Assembly: GCF_001458195.1 (NCBI RefSeq)
Contig: NZ_CYPU01000024.1
Span: 1 to 64,000, forward strand
DNA from: Ruegeria atlantica
GTDB taxonomy: Bacteria > Pseudomonadota > Alphaproteobacteria > Rhodobacterales > Rhodobacteraceae
DNA: 64,000 nt
Direction of reading: 5' to 3'
Of this stretch, positions 1 to 8,542 are shown piece by piece; the stretch's first letter is position 1, and the number at the start of each line of letters is the position of its first letter. The position numbers and the translations under genes were made by a program. The notes under the pieces are model-generated. The model saw only the letters and a program-made list of their open reading frames with translations, did not search any database and was not told the origin of the DNA.

Positions 1-456
1 GATGACGGAAAGGCATTCCGCACGCTCAACGTCATCGATGAGTACAGCCGGGAGTGCTTGGCGATACGTGTGGACCGCAAGCTGAACTCCAGCGATGTCA
101 TCGACGTGCTGAGTGACCTGTTCATCATACGCGGTGTGCCAAGCTACATTCGCTCCGACAATGGCCCTGAGTTCATTGCCGTGGCGGTGCAAGACTGGAT
201 CAATGCAGTTGGAGCAAAGACCGCATACATAGAGCCAGGCAGCCCATGGGAGAACGGTTACTGTGAAAGTTTCAATGCGCGGTTCAGAGATGAGTTCCTG
301 AATGGAGAAGTCTTCTACAATCTAAGAGAAGCGCAGATTTTGATCGAAGAATGGAGGAAACACTACAACACAAAACGCCCGCACAGTGCTCTGGGACACA
401 AACCGCCGGCCCCGGAAACCATCGTTCAAATGGACCAAAGGCCGGTCATGCACTAA
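1..456 (+). CDS. IS3-family transposase (OrfB), C-terminal part
   Basis: This is the open 3' part of a DDE integrase/transposase, cut off by the window edge. Reading frame 1 is open from base 1. Visible motifs are GKAFRTLNVIDEYSRE, the second catalytic Asp in RSDNGPEF, and the catalytic Glu in ENGYCESFN, followed by the KRPHSALG..PPAPE ending typical of the IS407-like branch of IS3. In this family the protein is normally made by -1 frameshifting from OrfA; OrfA and the first Asp lie outside the window. The stop is about 30 bp from the inferred right end of the element. Whether the full IS is intact cannot be judged here. The family call is firm; the subgroup is from memory of the motif style. 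Confidence 0.9.
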   Translation, partial: DDGKAFRTLNVIDEYSRECLAIRVDRKLNSSDVIDVLSDLFIIRGVPSYIRSDNGPEFIAVAVQDWINAVGAKTAYIEPGSPWENGYCESFNARFRDEFLNGEVFYNLREAQILIEEWRKHYNTKRPHSALGHKPPAPETIVQMDQRPVMH

Positions 457-490
457 CAATCAACTTGGACCACACAAGTGGGGCTGAACA
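1..490 (+). mobile_element. Right part of an IS3/IS407-like insertion sequence
   Basis: The element comprises the transposase gene plus a terminal stretch ending near base 490, where GGACCACACAAGTGGGG resembles IS407-type right inverted repeats (CTGGACCACTCAATGGGGG style). Two bases further on, at 492, the 128-bp direct repeat begins, so the IS appears to have inserted into and truncated the older mobile DNA on the left. The left end lies outside the window, so the exact terminus and target duplication cannot be checked. Confidence 0.6.
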
Positions 491-491
491 A

Positions 492-619
492 AGCGATCAG
501 ACGAACAACGCGCTTGCGTTGTGTGCAACTGCTTTGAGTTGTTGTTGCACATCAAGCAGTTGAGTTGGTCGGAGTGAGAGGATTCGAACCTCCGACCCCT
601 GCCTCCCGAAGACAGTGCT
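492..619. repeat. Distal att repeat, with 3' fragment of tRNA-Pro
   Basis: This matches 8543-8670 with six mismatches by eye, all in the part left of base 565. From 565 to 619 the match is exact and corresponds to the 3' CCA end, acceptor, T-arm and anticodon arm of tRNA-Pro(CGG) read on the minus strand. The match stops at the 5' edge of the anticodon stem, so this copy is not a functional tRNA. The identity outside the tRNA (492-564) is also shared with the integrase-proximal end at 8543-8615, which a simple single-element insertion would not give. Confidence 0.85.
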
Positions 620-1137
620 TGGTCGGCTTTTCGTCTGTCGCTGACACGCACTGCACGTCATCTACAAGCGCAAGAACGTCCGTGTTGTCAGTATGTTGAC
701 GGTCGCACGCATTGACACAGGTTGCAACATGCTTCGCACGCATCGCTTGGGGCACCGCTGCACTTGATGGGAGCAGAGTGCAGCGCATCGCAGCGGAAGT
801 GCAGCCAGCGGCACATTTCGATGACGCTGACCAAACAAGCACCGATACGAAGATGTTGGCTGCGCCGTCACGATGTACGTTCTGCGTGCCGCACTGAACC
901 GCCCACCTCGATACGCGCAACATCCCCCAGCCTAAACCAAACATGGGGTAATTGATGCCATGCTGTGCGCGGGGATGTCGGTCGCTCACCCCTTGATGCG
1001 AACTGGGAGCGTACAACGATGTCTGCTACGTGCAGCAGCACGTCTGGTCATCCAAAACAACACTGTTTAAATTTTACACGACTCTGTGGTGTATCCGCTG
1101 ACACGACACAACAAAGCACAGCGGAGAGGTAGGGTTG
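620..1137. other. No supported gene
   Basis: This stretch inside the integrative element holds only short open frames on both strands, none with a recognisable motif, good ribosome site or plausible codon pattern. It may be decayed sequence next to the hsdM remnant. Confidence 0.5.
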
Positions 1138-1600
1138 ATGGCCGATCCCAAGGTGAGCAGTATCAGTTCGTTCGTAAGGACCATCGCAGAGATACTGCGC
1201 AGTGACTTCAGGCAGTCCGAGTGTGATAAACTATCTACTTCCGTTCGCAGTGAACCAGTGTTTCGACTGCATCCTTGCTGACATGAAGTATAGCATGCTC
1301 GACTCCTTCGATGCATTGCCCGGCCGCTTTGATGATGGAACGCCGGAAATAATGTCGTTTGGCTCGGTCAACTGCAATGCGAAGGTCTAAAACCTGTCAC
1401 GCTTCGCTTGCGACAGATCCAAGAGGCAAGAACCGGAACCGGGTCAGTTGCATGACAACCTGATCGGCGACATCACTAAGTTCTAACCCAACGTTTGCTA
1501 CATCATTCTCGACGGGTTCCTGTTCATTGATTTCCCGAAGCACCTTAGGCAAATTGGTATGCTGTGGGGCGCGTTAAGAAGCTATACCGAGGGACTTGGT
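1138..1600 (+). pseudogene. hsdM: Remnant of type I restriction methylase N-terminus (hsdM)
   Basis: Decayed start of a type I methyltransferase subunit. From ATG 1138 the frame gives MADPKVSSISSFVRTIAEIL and RSDFRQSECD, matching the HsdM opening (ISSFIWSVADLLRGDFKQS style). After a +1 shift near 1228 a second frame gives LLPFAVNQCFDCILADMK, matching the next HsdM segment (ILPFTVLRRLDCVL). The same second frame continues past stops at 1388 and 1484 with DNLIGDITKF / PNV..IILDGFLF, weakly like the HsdM helical domain. The SAM-binding methylase domain is absent. The first two segments are convincing; the end point is approximate. Confidence 0.6.
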
Positions 1601-1691
1601 TTAAGATTTTCCATGGTGCAATTGGATTTCGACCAAAAATAATGTAGGATAGCCTTTTAGATTAACGTTTGGGTATGGTTTAGGGGGTAAT

Positions 1692-2327
1692 ATGAGATTA
1701 GTTGCTCAGATGGGAATGCTTGGTGTTGCGGCTCTAATCGCTTGGTCGAATTGCGCGACGGCAAGTACAGTACGACCGTGCAACGTTGCCGCGGTGCAGA
1801 CGACTAACACACCCGCAGATTCTGCTGCTGGTTGTTATGGGATAATAAATCAGAACGGTCAGCCGAGCTCGGCAGAAATCCTCGTTGGGCTGAACGGTGC
1901 TGCCGCAGACGCAGGAATAGTTGACCCGCTATTTTGGAACTCCCTCGGAAAGATCGAAGAAGGAAACTTAACGAACGCTAACTTTACCGTTAGGAATGAC
2001 ACTAACACGGCCACTGGTGTGGGCCAAACTTCGGGGCTTTGGAGTATTTCCTCACCGGTAGCGGGTTCGATTTATGCCATCTTAATGAAAGGCGCTAACG
2101 ATTGGGGCGTTTGGATCCCTAAGACACCGGGCTTTTTCGGTACTTGGGACCTTAGTGGGCAGATCCTCACTCCTAACGGAAAAAATACTGCAGGGCTCTC
2201 GAACTTGTCAGTCTACGTTGCTAGCCCGAGTCCCATACCTCTTCCTGCTGCTGGTTGGCTGCTAATTGGCGGTATTGGGGGACTTGTGGCGTTAGGTCGG
2301 CGAAAGCGGCTTGCTCGTAGAACTTGA
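1692..2327 (+). CDS. VPLPA-CTERM sorting-domain protein
   Basis: A 211-aa exported protein of unknown specific function. It has an N-terminal signal peptide (residues 1-25, ending near ATAS), a Ser/Thr/Asn-rich body, and a C-terminal sorting tail: SPIPLPAAGWLL, a hydrophobic helix with GGIGGLVALG, then a basic RRKRLARR end. This is the VPLPA variant of PEP-CTERM, processed by an exosortase that anchors or releases proteins at the surface (established for the family). A GGGGG ribosome site precedes the ATG. It has two cysteines in the mature N-terminal part. It lies between hsdM and hsdR remnants as apparent cargo of the integrative element. No exosortase is encoded in the window, so sorting would need a host enzyme. 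Confidence 0.75.
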   Translation: MRLVAQMGMLGVAALIAWSNCATASTVRPCNVAAVQTTNTPADSAAGCYGIINQNGQPSSAEILVGLNGAAADAGIVDPLFWNSLGKIEEGNLTNANFTVRNDTNTATGVGQTSGLWSISSPVAGSIYAILMKGANDWGVWIPKTPGFFGTWDLSGQILTPNGKNTAGLSNLSVYVASPSPIPLPAAGWLLIGGIGGLVALGRRKRLARRT

Positions 2328-2552
2328 TACTTCAAGCAAACTCTAGGAGCGGCTGTGTATCGGTCGCTCTTTTCGTTTTGCCCAACGGCTAGCCATCCGA
2401 AGCGGCAATAGCAAACTGCCGTTACTAGGAACGCAGGGTAACCCTCCGTTCCGTCCCCGAGGTCAGGCTGGGACGTTATGTCTTGTCAGAAAGTAGTAGT
2501 GAATATTTAACAAGGCACTGCTCACCAGACTTCAGCGGTTTGGCAGAAGTAG

Positions 2553-3558
2553 CAAATTGTTTTTGACGAACTCCGACCGTGCGCCATTCATGTCGACAAT
2601 AAGTTGGCGGGTTGATAGTGGTGCCGACGCTGTCTTGTTTGAAACCGATCGAGCCAAACAAGAAGACGTTCGTGCTCGACTTTCGGAATACCATCGAGGA
2701 AATCCAAACTGCGTTCCGCCCGTACTTCGAGGTTACAGAACTTCAAGCGATAACCGATCTAACCGAAGTTTTTTTGTACTTGAGGGTCGGTTGATGACGT
2801 TTGGCCGGCTTGACCGCGACGAGATCGAAAAGTTTGCGGCAACGTTCTTCAAGGGCGAGTTGGGCGGCGGTGATCGCGCCATGTCGCAGGGTTTGGTCAA
2901 ACAAGCCGTGGGTCGGTTTGAGATCGAGGATGACGAAGGGCGGCAGGAAGAGTTCCGACAACTGTGCCGCAGCTACCTGCGGTTTTACACTTTCGTCTCG
3001 CAGGTGATGAACCTCGCGGACACATGGCTTGAGAAACTACACGTGTATCTGTCATGGCTGGTGCGCATGCCGCCAGACCGCGACGTTACACCCGAGATCG
3101 AAGTAACTGACGACATGCTGACACTGCAAAAGTTCAAGATCGGAGAAAAGAAACGCAGCGACGCGTCGTTGTCACCGGGCGATCATTTAGCGTTGAAAGC
3201 CATCGAAGAGTTCGGCGCGAAACCGTACACTGAGGACGAGCAGAAAGAACTGTCGGAAATCGTCAAGGCGTTCAACGACCGACATGGCACTGATTTCACC
3301 GAGGCTAACATGCTGCGCTACGAAGGCGTAAAGCAAAACATCATGGACGATGACCTAACAGAGATGCTTCGCAACAACGCGCCTGATGTCGTCTTCAACG
3401 CGTTCAAGCAGGCGTACTTCATGGGTGCGATCAAGTCGTTCGGTAGTGATGCGGAGATGAAAAATATCTTCATGCAGGACGAGGACGTGCGCGAGCGAGT
3501 GATCAAGCACATGTTCAACAGGGCAATGCGTGAGGCGCGCGATGGGTCTGCGGCATAG
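2553..3558 (+). pseudogene. hsdR: Remnant of type I restriction endonuclease R subunit C-terminus (hsdR)
   Basis: C-terminal third of an EcoR124-type HsdR, split over three frames. Frame 3 from about 2553 reads FDELRPCAIHVDNKLAG. Frame 2 (about 2606-2790) reads KKTFVLDFRNTIEEIQ and AFRPYFEVTEL, the conserved post-helicase segment. Frame 1 (about 2790-3558) carries MTFGRLDRDEIEKFA, the helical domain, and ends with FKQAYFMGAIKSFGSDAEM and FNRAMREARDG. The nuclease and helicase motor domains are missing. The frame-1 part alone could be translated from a TTG at 2557, but its first 75 residues would be out-of-frame nonsense, so I call this a pseudogene. Together with the hsdM remnant it marks a dead type I restriction system. 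Confidence 0.72.
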
Positions 3559-3832
3559 CTCGATCGTTCGCACCACGAAGTTACCAATCGGCACCCTTTG
3601 GCAGCGTTGTGCAAAGGGCTACGTCGTTGAGCGCACCAAACGTGAACTTTTGCAGTTTTCAGCAAGTGTGCATCCCCTTGTTTCATAGGTTTGAACCGGT
3701 ACACGCATCACTGTGACTGCTACGATACTTCCTCGCTCGAAGTTTGAGAGGTTGCCGTTCGTCGAGTAATGACGGTGCACAGGTCCCTTCGGACGCCTTC
3801 GGCGGGATCGGTTGCGGGGCTTGTAGCCAAGC

Positions 3833-4324
3833 TTAGCCGATTGAACTGCTCGCTAGGACCACGTGGCCCCGTTTATCATGCAACGAAGAGTTCGTTCCTA
3901 CTTCAACACCATTGCCTCCGCCATCTGCATCGTGACCAAACTCAAACAACCGATGTGCGATGCTACCAAACAACGGATGCATCTCGTGGTTTCCGAGGTC
4001 GTTGAAGCGCATCAAACCAGCGGCATGTAACTCGTCGAGAACCTGCCACGTCAGCGTTTTGCCACCCATCGCTGTTACCGCTTGCTCAAACACACACTGC
4101 CCGGCACCCGCATCTGCGTGCACAACAACCATGCCAAACAACAACCGACGTGCTGGTGGGGAGATAGTAGCGAGCGCACGTGCGGCCCCGTTGTTCGACA
4201 ACGGCACCTGCGCACCGGCCTGCTTGATCTGTTCGAGCCGTCTCCACGCGTGCAACTCGGCTGACTGCTGCAAATGCGGTTTGTCTTGTGCTGCTGTCTG
4301 GCGTCTCTTCGCTCGGTTTGTCAT
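3833..4324 (-). CDS. Hypothetical protein, last gene of the element operon
   Basis: A 163-aa protein that I do not recognise. The N-terminus is basic and Gln-rich (MTNRAKRRQTAAQDKP); the middle contains SPPARRLLFGMVVVHADAGAGQCVFEQA and a winged-helix-like segment TWQVLDELHAAGLMRFND, which may be a small DNA-binding or conditional-expression domain (weak inference). The ATG overlaps the stop of the upstream gene by the ATGA arrangement, so it is translationally coupled to the 362-aa gene. About 270 bp downstream of it, to the hsdR remnant, carry nothing recognisable. Confidence 0.6.
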   Translation of the reverse strand: MTNRAKRRQTAAQDKPHLQQSAELHAWRRLEQIKQAGAQVPLSNNGAARALATISPPARRLLFGMVVVHADAGAGQCVFEQAVTAMGGKTLTWQVLDELHAAGLMRFNDLGNHEMHPLFGSIAHRLFEFGHDADGGGNGVEVGTNSSLHDKRGHVVLASSSIG

Positions 4325-5409
4325 CTCGTTTTCCTCCTTCCTTGCGTTGGTGCTGTCAGCGAGCGATCATCAGTCACGTCGCCGCCCATTGGCACGTCCG
4401 GCACTGGCTGCATCTGTTGAAGCAACTGTTCCAACTCTGCGATGCGTGCTTCTGCTGCGTCCGCGCGGTCTGTCTGCAGCAGCAACTCTTGTCGGTCTGC
4501 AATGTGCCTCTCCTTACGTGTCAGCTTACTCCTAGGCTTCTGCGGCACCGGTTCTAATGACTCCGCGATATTCTGCCCGAACGACTGCGCGCCATCGTTC
4601 ATCGTCGCTGCAGTTAGGAAAGCCTGCACCTGCGTTGCCACGGCAGGGTTTGCCTGCATCAGCCGCTGCGGCAACACGATCAGGTTGCGATGGGTTGGGC
4701 GCTTGATCGTCTTTGTGCGCTCCAGTTGGTCAAGTGCTTTGGCCACCGCCACCTCGTCAGGCATCATTGCTTCGAATCGATCAAAGGTAGCATCGAACGC
4801 CTCGTCTGCGTCGTTATCCCATCCGCCGAAGGGTCCCGTGCCGTCCATCAATGCCTGCCGCAATGGTTCGCGTTCGATCCGCCGCAGTCGACGCATGAAG
4901 CCGGACGGCGATGCATCGTGTAACACGAGACAGCTTGACGGCACCGTGTTCGGCCATCGTATCGCATCGTCAACTTCTATCTCGCGGCCCGGTTTGCGTT
5001 CGACTCGCGCACTGCCTCTGCTGCTCTTGCGTGGGCGTTCTGCCAACTGCTTAACTTCACGGTTCGCGCACCAGATCAGATCAAGCGTGATGCAACCTAA
5101 CACCTGCATCGCAGGGACACCGGCGGCCAACACGACTGCGTACTGCATCTGCGCTTGTGACATCAGAACGACGTTGTGACCGACAACCCGGCAGTCTGGC
5201 GTCAGGCGGGGGCGTTTTTGGTCGTCGAGGTAGGCTAAGGCAGGCAGAAGCGGCAGAGTTAGTCTCCGCTCGTCTAAGGCCCGGTTCAGCCACCGATCTG
5301 CGTTTGTTACAGGGGTGGTCGTTTGGGGAAAAGGAGTTTGGGCGACACTTCTATCTGCCCTTGCACGACCACCCCCGTAACATTTCGGATCAGAGGTTTC
5401 TTCCGTCAT
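4321..5409 (-). CDS. Hypothetical protein with C-terminal coiled coil
   Basis: A 362-aa protein of unknown function in the element's leftward operon. The first 60 residues are polar, residues about 75-125 are hydrophobic and Val/Ala-rich (VVGHNVVLMSQAQMQYAVVL), a basic segment follows (RPRKSSRGSARVERKPGR), and residues about 305-340 form a probable coiled coil (DRADAAEARIAELEQLLQQM). Position downstream of a primase suggests a replication, maintenance or mobilisation accessory, but no motif shows this. Start and stop overlap both neighbours by ATGA, arguing for a real, coupled gene. No signal peptide. Confidence 0.65.
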   Translation of the reverse strand: MTEETSDPKCYGGGRARADRSVAQTPFPQTTTPVTNADRWLNRALDERRLTLPLLPALAYLDDQKRPRLTPDCRVVGHNVVLMSQAQMQYAVVLAAGVPAMQVLGCITLDLIWCANREVKQLAERPRKSSRGSARVERKPGREIEVDDAIRWPNTVPSSCLVLHDASPSGFMRRLRRIEREPLRQALMDGTGPFGGWDNDADEAFDATFDRFEAMMPDEVAVAKALDQLERTKTIKRPTHRNLIVLPQRLMQANPAVATQVQAFLTAATMNDGAQSFGQNIAESLEPVPQKPRSKLTRKERHIADRQELLLQTDRADAAEARIAELEQLLQQMQPVPDVPMGGDVTDDRSLTAPTQGRRKTR

Positions 5410-5567
5410 CCTATTGCCTCCATCCGGTCTATCGCTTCGGCTTTGCAGGCAAGTTTAGCCTCGGCAATTAGCGACATCACAATCGCCCTGGCATCCCCCA
5501 CGATGGTCAGGGTGAACCCCCGTAGCCAAGCGGTCAGAACGGCTCGTATGTCGATCTGGGCTATCAT
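5406..5567 (-). CDS. 53-aa hypothetical protein between primase and 362-aa gene
   Basis: A small gene starting ATG at 5567 and ending TGA at 5406. The product opens MIAQIDIRAVLTAWLRGFTL and ends in a helical segment with AEAKLACKAEAIDRMEAIG. The start overlaps the primase stop (TGATG) and its own stop overlaps the ATG of the 362-aa gene (ATGA), so it fills the gap exactly and all genes of the operon are coupled. The product looks like a short amphipathic helical protein; function unknown. The overlap pattern is the main evidence that it is real. Confidence 0.6.
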   Translation of the reverse strand: MIAQIDIRAVLTAWLRGFTLTIVGDARAIVMSLIAEAKLACKAEAIDRMEAIG

Positions 5568-6445
5568 CAAGCTTCTGCCTCCTGCATTGGACGGATGCCG
5601 GTCGCAGTCATCGCCCGCTGAATAGCCAACTGAACGTACTGAACACCTGCTCCTGTCTTCCGAGCCTCGCGCTCTTTGGCCTTCTCACCGGCACGGAGCA
5701 TCACACACGCAACCTCGAAGTCAGCACCGCTCCGATCACCGCCATGCCGTGAGAGCGCTTCGGCCAACATCGAAGCAACTTCTCGGCGGCTATCACCGTC
5801 GCAAGTAGTCGCAAAACCGCGCACATGCGCGATATCTGGGGCATCTTGCACGTCTTGCGCTGCTCGATCCTCTGCGTCGGCAAGTAAACGCGGCGATGGC
5901 GTAAACCTTGCGCGCTTCACAGTAACTAAAGGTGGCTTGCCTTCTGACAGCGCGCGACTTGGTTTGGGGTTCCTAGTGCCGGGAAGTCTGCCGAGTTGGG
6001 ATGGCTTCGCACTTCCGGGGTCACCGCCATAGCGCTCGGCCAACATCTTGCATGCCGCTCTGTGAACTTCGACGCTGTGGTCACGCCCCGAAAGTGAACA
6101 CCACGCTTGCGCATGTCCCGGCGATGTCTCAACGACCAGCGATGGCGTGATGCCGTCTAAGGCCATCAGGTTGCGTACTTCATCGAGCGTGTCTGGCGTA
6201 TCCAAGTCTAGCAACACGTGCATCGGACCGCCGACGGGTCGCATGAACACGTTCAGCCGTTTTGCCGACAATCCGCCAAACAGCTTCCACTGGCTGATCA
6301 TCTCGTCCGGCGATAGTATCAACGTCTTGATGCATCGGCCTTGTGTACCGTCGGTTGGCTGCGTGATCAGTCTGATCTCGAAGCGCCTGCAGGGTAGCGC
6401 TTGAATCACATCCCGCAGAACCCATCTGCGCCAGTCAACGGCCAT
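5567..6445 (-). CDS. RepB-like DNA primase domain protein
   Basis: A 292-aa protein with the RepB/primase-type fold found in plasmid and satellite replication proteins. Visible signatures: MHVLLDLDTPDT (acidic metal-binding segment), LVVETSPGHAQAWCSLS, and AERYGGDPGSAKPSQLGRLP followed by GTRNPKP, all characteristic of this family. The C-terminal part is helical and polar. An upstream ATG at 6526 would add 27 low-complexity residues; I prefer the ATG at 6445 because GGGAGGG lies 7 bp before it. It overlaps the end of the HNH gene by about 10 bp. It probably primes replication of the excised element. There is no helicase domain in the protein. Confidence 0.78.
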   Translation of the reverse strand: MAVDWRRWVLRDVIQALPCRRFEIRLITQPTDGTQGRCIKTLILSPDEMISQWKLFGGLSAKRLNVFMRPVGGPMHVLLDLDTPDTLDEVRNLMALDGITPSLVVETSPGHAQAWCSLSGRDHSVEVHRAACKMLAERYGGDPGSAKPSQLGRLPGTRNPKPSRALSEGKPPLVTVKRARFTPSPRLLADAEDRAAQDVQDAPDIAHVRGFATTCDGDSRREVASMLAEALSRHGGDRSGADFEVACVMLRAGEKAKEREARKTGAGVQYVQLAIQRAMTATGIRPMQEAEA

Positions 6446-7034
6446 CAGATTGCCCTCCCGTGGAACCGACCTCGACCCCGGCGGAGCCGCCCCTTGGGGA
6501 CCTGTGGACGTTCTCCTGCCAAGCATCCCGGATGTGCCGCCAAGTGTGCCCGCGCTTGATGTTGCTGATCGTAGTCAGACTACACTCGAACCGTTGTGCG
6601 ATATCGGTCAGTGACATGCTTCCAGCGTTGACCATGTCCAACACCTGCCAAACTTGTTCGGCGGTCAGTTTCACGTTTGGCGCATGATCACCGACAGGCG
6701 CGGTACCCTGTTCAAAACGATCAAGTGCGTTCTGCTGCCTTGTACCATGCCGCAGGTGATCAAGGTTGACGCAAGCGCGGTTGTTGCATGTGCGCCGAGT
6801 GTCCCACTCGTCGCGCATGTTTAGGTCATCACGGCAGGCGACGATAAATCGAGCTACGCGCATTTTGCTTCTGCCACTACCGATCTGAGGTCTACTGTTG
6901 TCTCCGTGGTTTCCACTCAACACGATGCACCCGTCAGCCGTAACGCGTTCGAACCTTTCTAAGATACGGTCAAGAATATCCCGGTCGTCAGGATGCACAT
7001 CGAGCGTAGCCAACTGGTCCGTAAGTACGTTCAT
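6435..7034 (-). CDS. HNH-type endonuclease-like protein with C-terminal HTH
   Basis: A 199-aa protein. The N-terminal half carries an HNH_3-like signature: DTRRTCNNRACVNLDHLRHG with paired Cys and NLDH-H, then TRQQNALDR, as in phage HNH proteins that nick or bind DNA. Residues about 125-165 form a helix-turn-helix (LTAEQVWQVLDMV... DIAQRFECSLTTISNIKRG), like HNH homing enzymes or phage regulators. The last 30 residues are Gly-rich. The start is coupled to the AlpA-like gene by ATGA. It could be a regulator or an HNH nuclease of the element; the sequence cannot decide. Confidence 0.72.
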   Translation of the reverse strand: MNVLTDQLATLDVHPDDRDILDRILERFERVTADGCIVLSGNHGDNSRPQIGSGRSKMRVARFIVACRDDLNMRDEWDTRRTCNNRACVNLDHLRHGTRQQNALDRFEQGTAPVGDHAPNVKLTAEQVWQVLDMVNAGSMSLTDIAQRFECSLTTISNIKRGHTWRHIRDAWQENVHRSPRGGSAGVEVGSTGGQSDGR

Positions 7035-7225
7035 CGACCTGCCTCTCCGGTCAAGTTGCGCTGTTCAAACGCGCAGACCTCAGACAGCCGGTAACGAACG
7101 GAGTTGCCGATCTTGACGTAAGGTACAGGCGATTTGGATGCGCTGCGTGCGTTGGCAAGCGATTTGGCACTGACCTTCCACCGATCAGCGAGTTCTTGGG
7201 TTGTTAGGAAAATGTTGTCGTGCAA
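7031..7225 (-). CDS. AlpA/excisionase-like helix-turn-helix protein
   Basis: A 64-aa protein with a MerR/AlpA-type winged helix: FLTTQELADRWKVSAKSLAN then VPYVKIGNSVRYRLSEVCAFE. Members act as excisionase or as activator of int in P4-like elements (known for the family). First gene of the leftward operon. The start is TTG at 7225, since the frame is closed by TAA seven codons upstream and no ATG or GTG lies between. It likely controls the integrase or excision of this element. Confidence 0.75.
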   Translation of the reverse strand: MHDNIFLTTQELADRWKVSAKSLANARSASKSPVPYVKIGNSVRYRLSEVCAFEQRNLTGEAGR

Positions 7226-7353
7226 GTCGATAGCCTCGGATGTTTAAACGCGTGTTGCAGTGCGTTGCTGGCACCGGTCTCGTTGGTGCTTCCGAGCTAG
7301 GGCATTCAGTCTGGCTTGAGGTCCAGCCGTAGTGGCACTTGCTATCAGAGTTC

Positions 7354-7382
7354 ACCATAGTCCATCACAGACCAAAGGTCAA
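7354..7382 (-). promoter_or_regulatory. Candidate promoter of the element operon
   Basis: Minus strand TTGACC, 17-bp spacer, TATGGT. This is a good -35 and fair -10, placed about 130 bp upstream of the AlpA-like gene and downstream of the integrase stop, so it would drive the leftward operon separately from int. Confidence 0.5.
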
Positions 7383-7466
7383 GCCCCAGAAATCTATATA
7401 TTGTGTTTTTTAGGTCTTTTACAACGTTTATGGTACAATATGAAGTGTATGCATCTGCTTACAGTG

Positions 7467-8459
7467 TCACTCCCTTGCGCCCTGTGCGTGCAACTTCGCA
7501 ACCACGTCCGTTGCACGAAGTCTCGCGTATCGTTCGAGCAGCACACCAGCATCTCGGTGGCCGGTCAAAACCTGCACCTCGGCCACCGACCAACCGTCGA
7601 GTAGCTTGTCCGTCGCGGCTTGCGCACGCAGATCGTGCAGTCTTATGTCGGCAACGCCAGCACGGGCACGCAACCGTTGCCAAGCCAGCCTTACCGCGTT
7701 TGCTGTCATCGGCAGTACGCGTTCATCGTTGCGGTGCAACTTGGCAAGAATGGCAACTGCTTGTGGCGACAGTGGCACCAGTCTAGCGTGTCCATTCTTG
7801 GTCTTCGGTAGCAACACGGTGCATGCTTCAAGGTCAACGTTGCGCCACTCCATAGACAGCAACTCGCCCCGCCGCATCGCTGTCTCGCGTGCCAGCACGA
7901 GTAGGGGCCGCATCAATGGGTTCAAACACTCACCGGCAGCATCAAGCAACCGTTGCCATTCACGATCTGTTAGTCTGCGCTCGCGTCGGTCAACAACGCG
8001 TGGCCGTTTCAAGTGCCGTACCGGGTTTGCGGGACTGTCGGCATACTCGCCAAGCTGCCTGTCGATGGCAGTCTGCATAAGTGACAATTCACGCACCACA
8101 GTTGATGGCTTGGCATCTAACATGCGCTGGTCACGCCACTGTGCGAAGTCATCGAGAGTCAGCACGTTGATGCGCAACTTTGCCACCTGTGTTCTTGCCA
8201 GTGCGTGCAGCCGCCAGCGTTCGCCAACTTGCTCGTTTGCCAAATGACGTAGGGCATATGCCAAAGTAAACGCATTTGCTGTATCGGCACCTGCCAACGC
8301 GCGGTGGCTCACGCTGTCAGTGCGTTCGGCTTCAGTCTCAACAACTCTCGCCCACTTCACGGCGTCGGCTCGCTTGGTGAATGTCTTGCTCGTACTGCGG
8401 CCTGCAAGTCGTACCGTCGCTTGCCATTTGCCGCTCGGTCGCTTGTTGATCGTCGCCAT
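7467..8459 (-). CDS. int: Tyrosine-type site-specific integrase
   Basis: A 330-aa phage-type integrase. The N-terminal part is a SAM-like/arm-binding region (MATINKRPSGKWQATVRL), and the catalytic domain shows Arg in ETAMRRGELLSMEW, Lys in PKTKNGHARLVPL, the RLHDLRAQAAT box, His in LTGHRDAGVLLERY and the final catalytic Tyr. The frame is open up to 8606, but the ATG at 8459 begins the normal family N-terminus and is preceded by AGAG and GAG purine runs; the longer version would read through the att repeat. It lies about 160 bp from tRNA-Pro, its likely target. All catalytic residues look intact. Confidence 0.9.
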   Translation of the reverse strand: MATINKRPSGKWQATVRLAGRSTSKTFTKRADAVKWARVVETEAERTDSVSHRALAGADTANAFTLAYALRHLANEQVGERWRLHALARTQVAKLRINVLTLDDFAQWRDQRMLDAKPSTVVRELSLMQTAIDRQLGEYADSPANPVRHLKRPRVVDRRERRLTDREWQRLLDAAGECLNPLMRPLLVLARETAMRRGELLSMEWRNVDLEACTVLLPKTKNGHARLVPLSPQAVAILAKLHRNDERVLPMTANAVRLAWQRLRARAGVADIRLHDLRAQAATDKLLDGWSVAEVQVLTGHRDAGVLLERYARLRATDVVAKLHAQGARE

Positions 8460-8542
8460 CTCGCATTTCTCTTTGTGCGATAGGGGACGTGCTTGGTGTA
8501 GCAGATTGCGTGCGGTTGGCGTGTTGAGTGCAGCGGAAGTGC

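Noticed and set aside
566..619. Second tRNA-Pro gene
   Set aside because: Only the 3' part, from the anticodon arm to CCA, is present; the D-arm and 5' acceptor strand are missing, so it is an att fragment.
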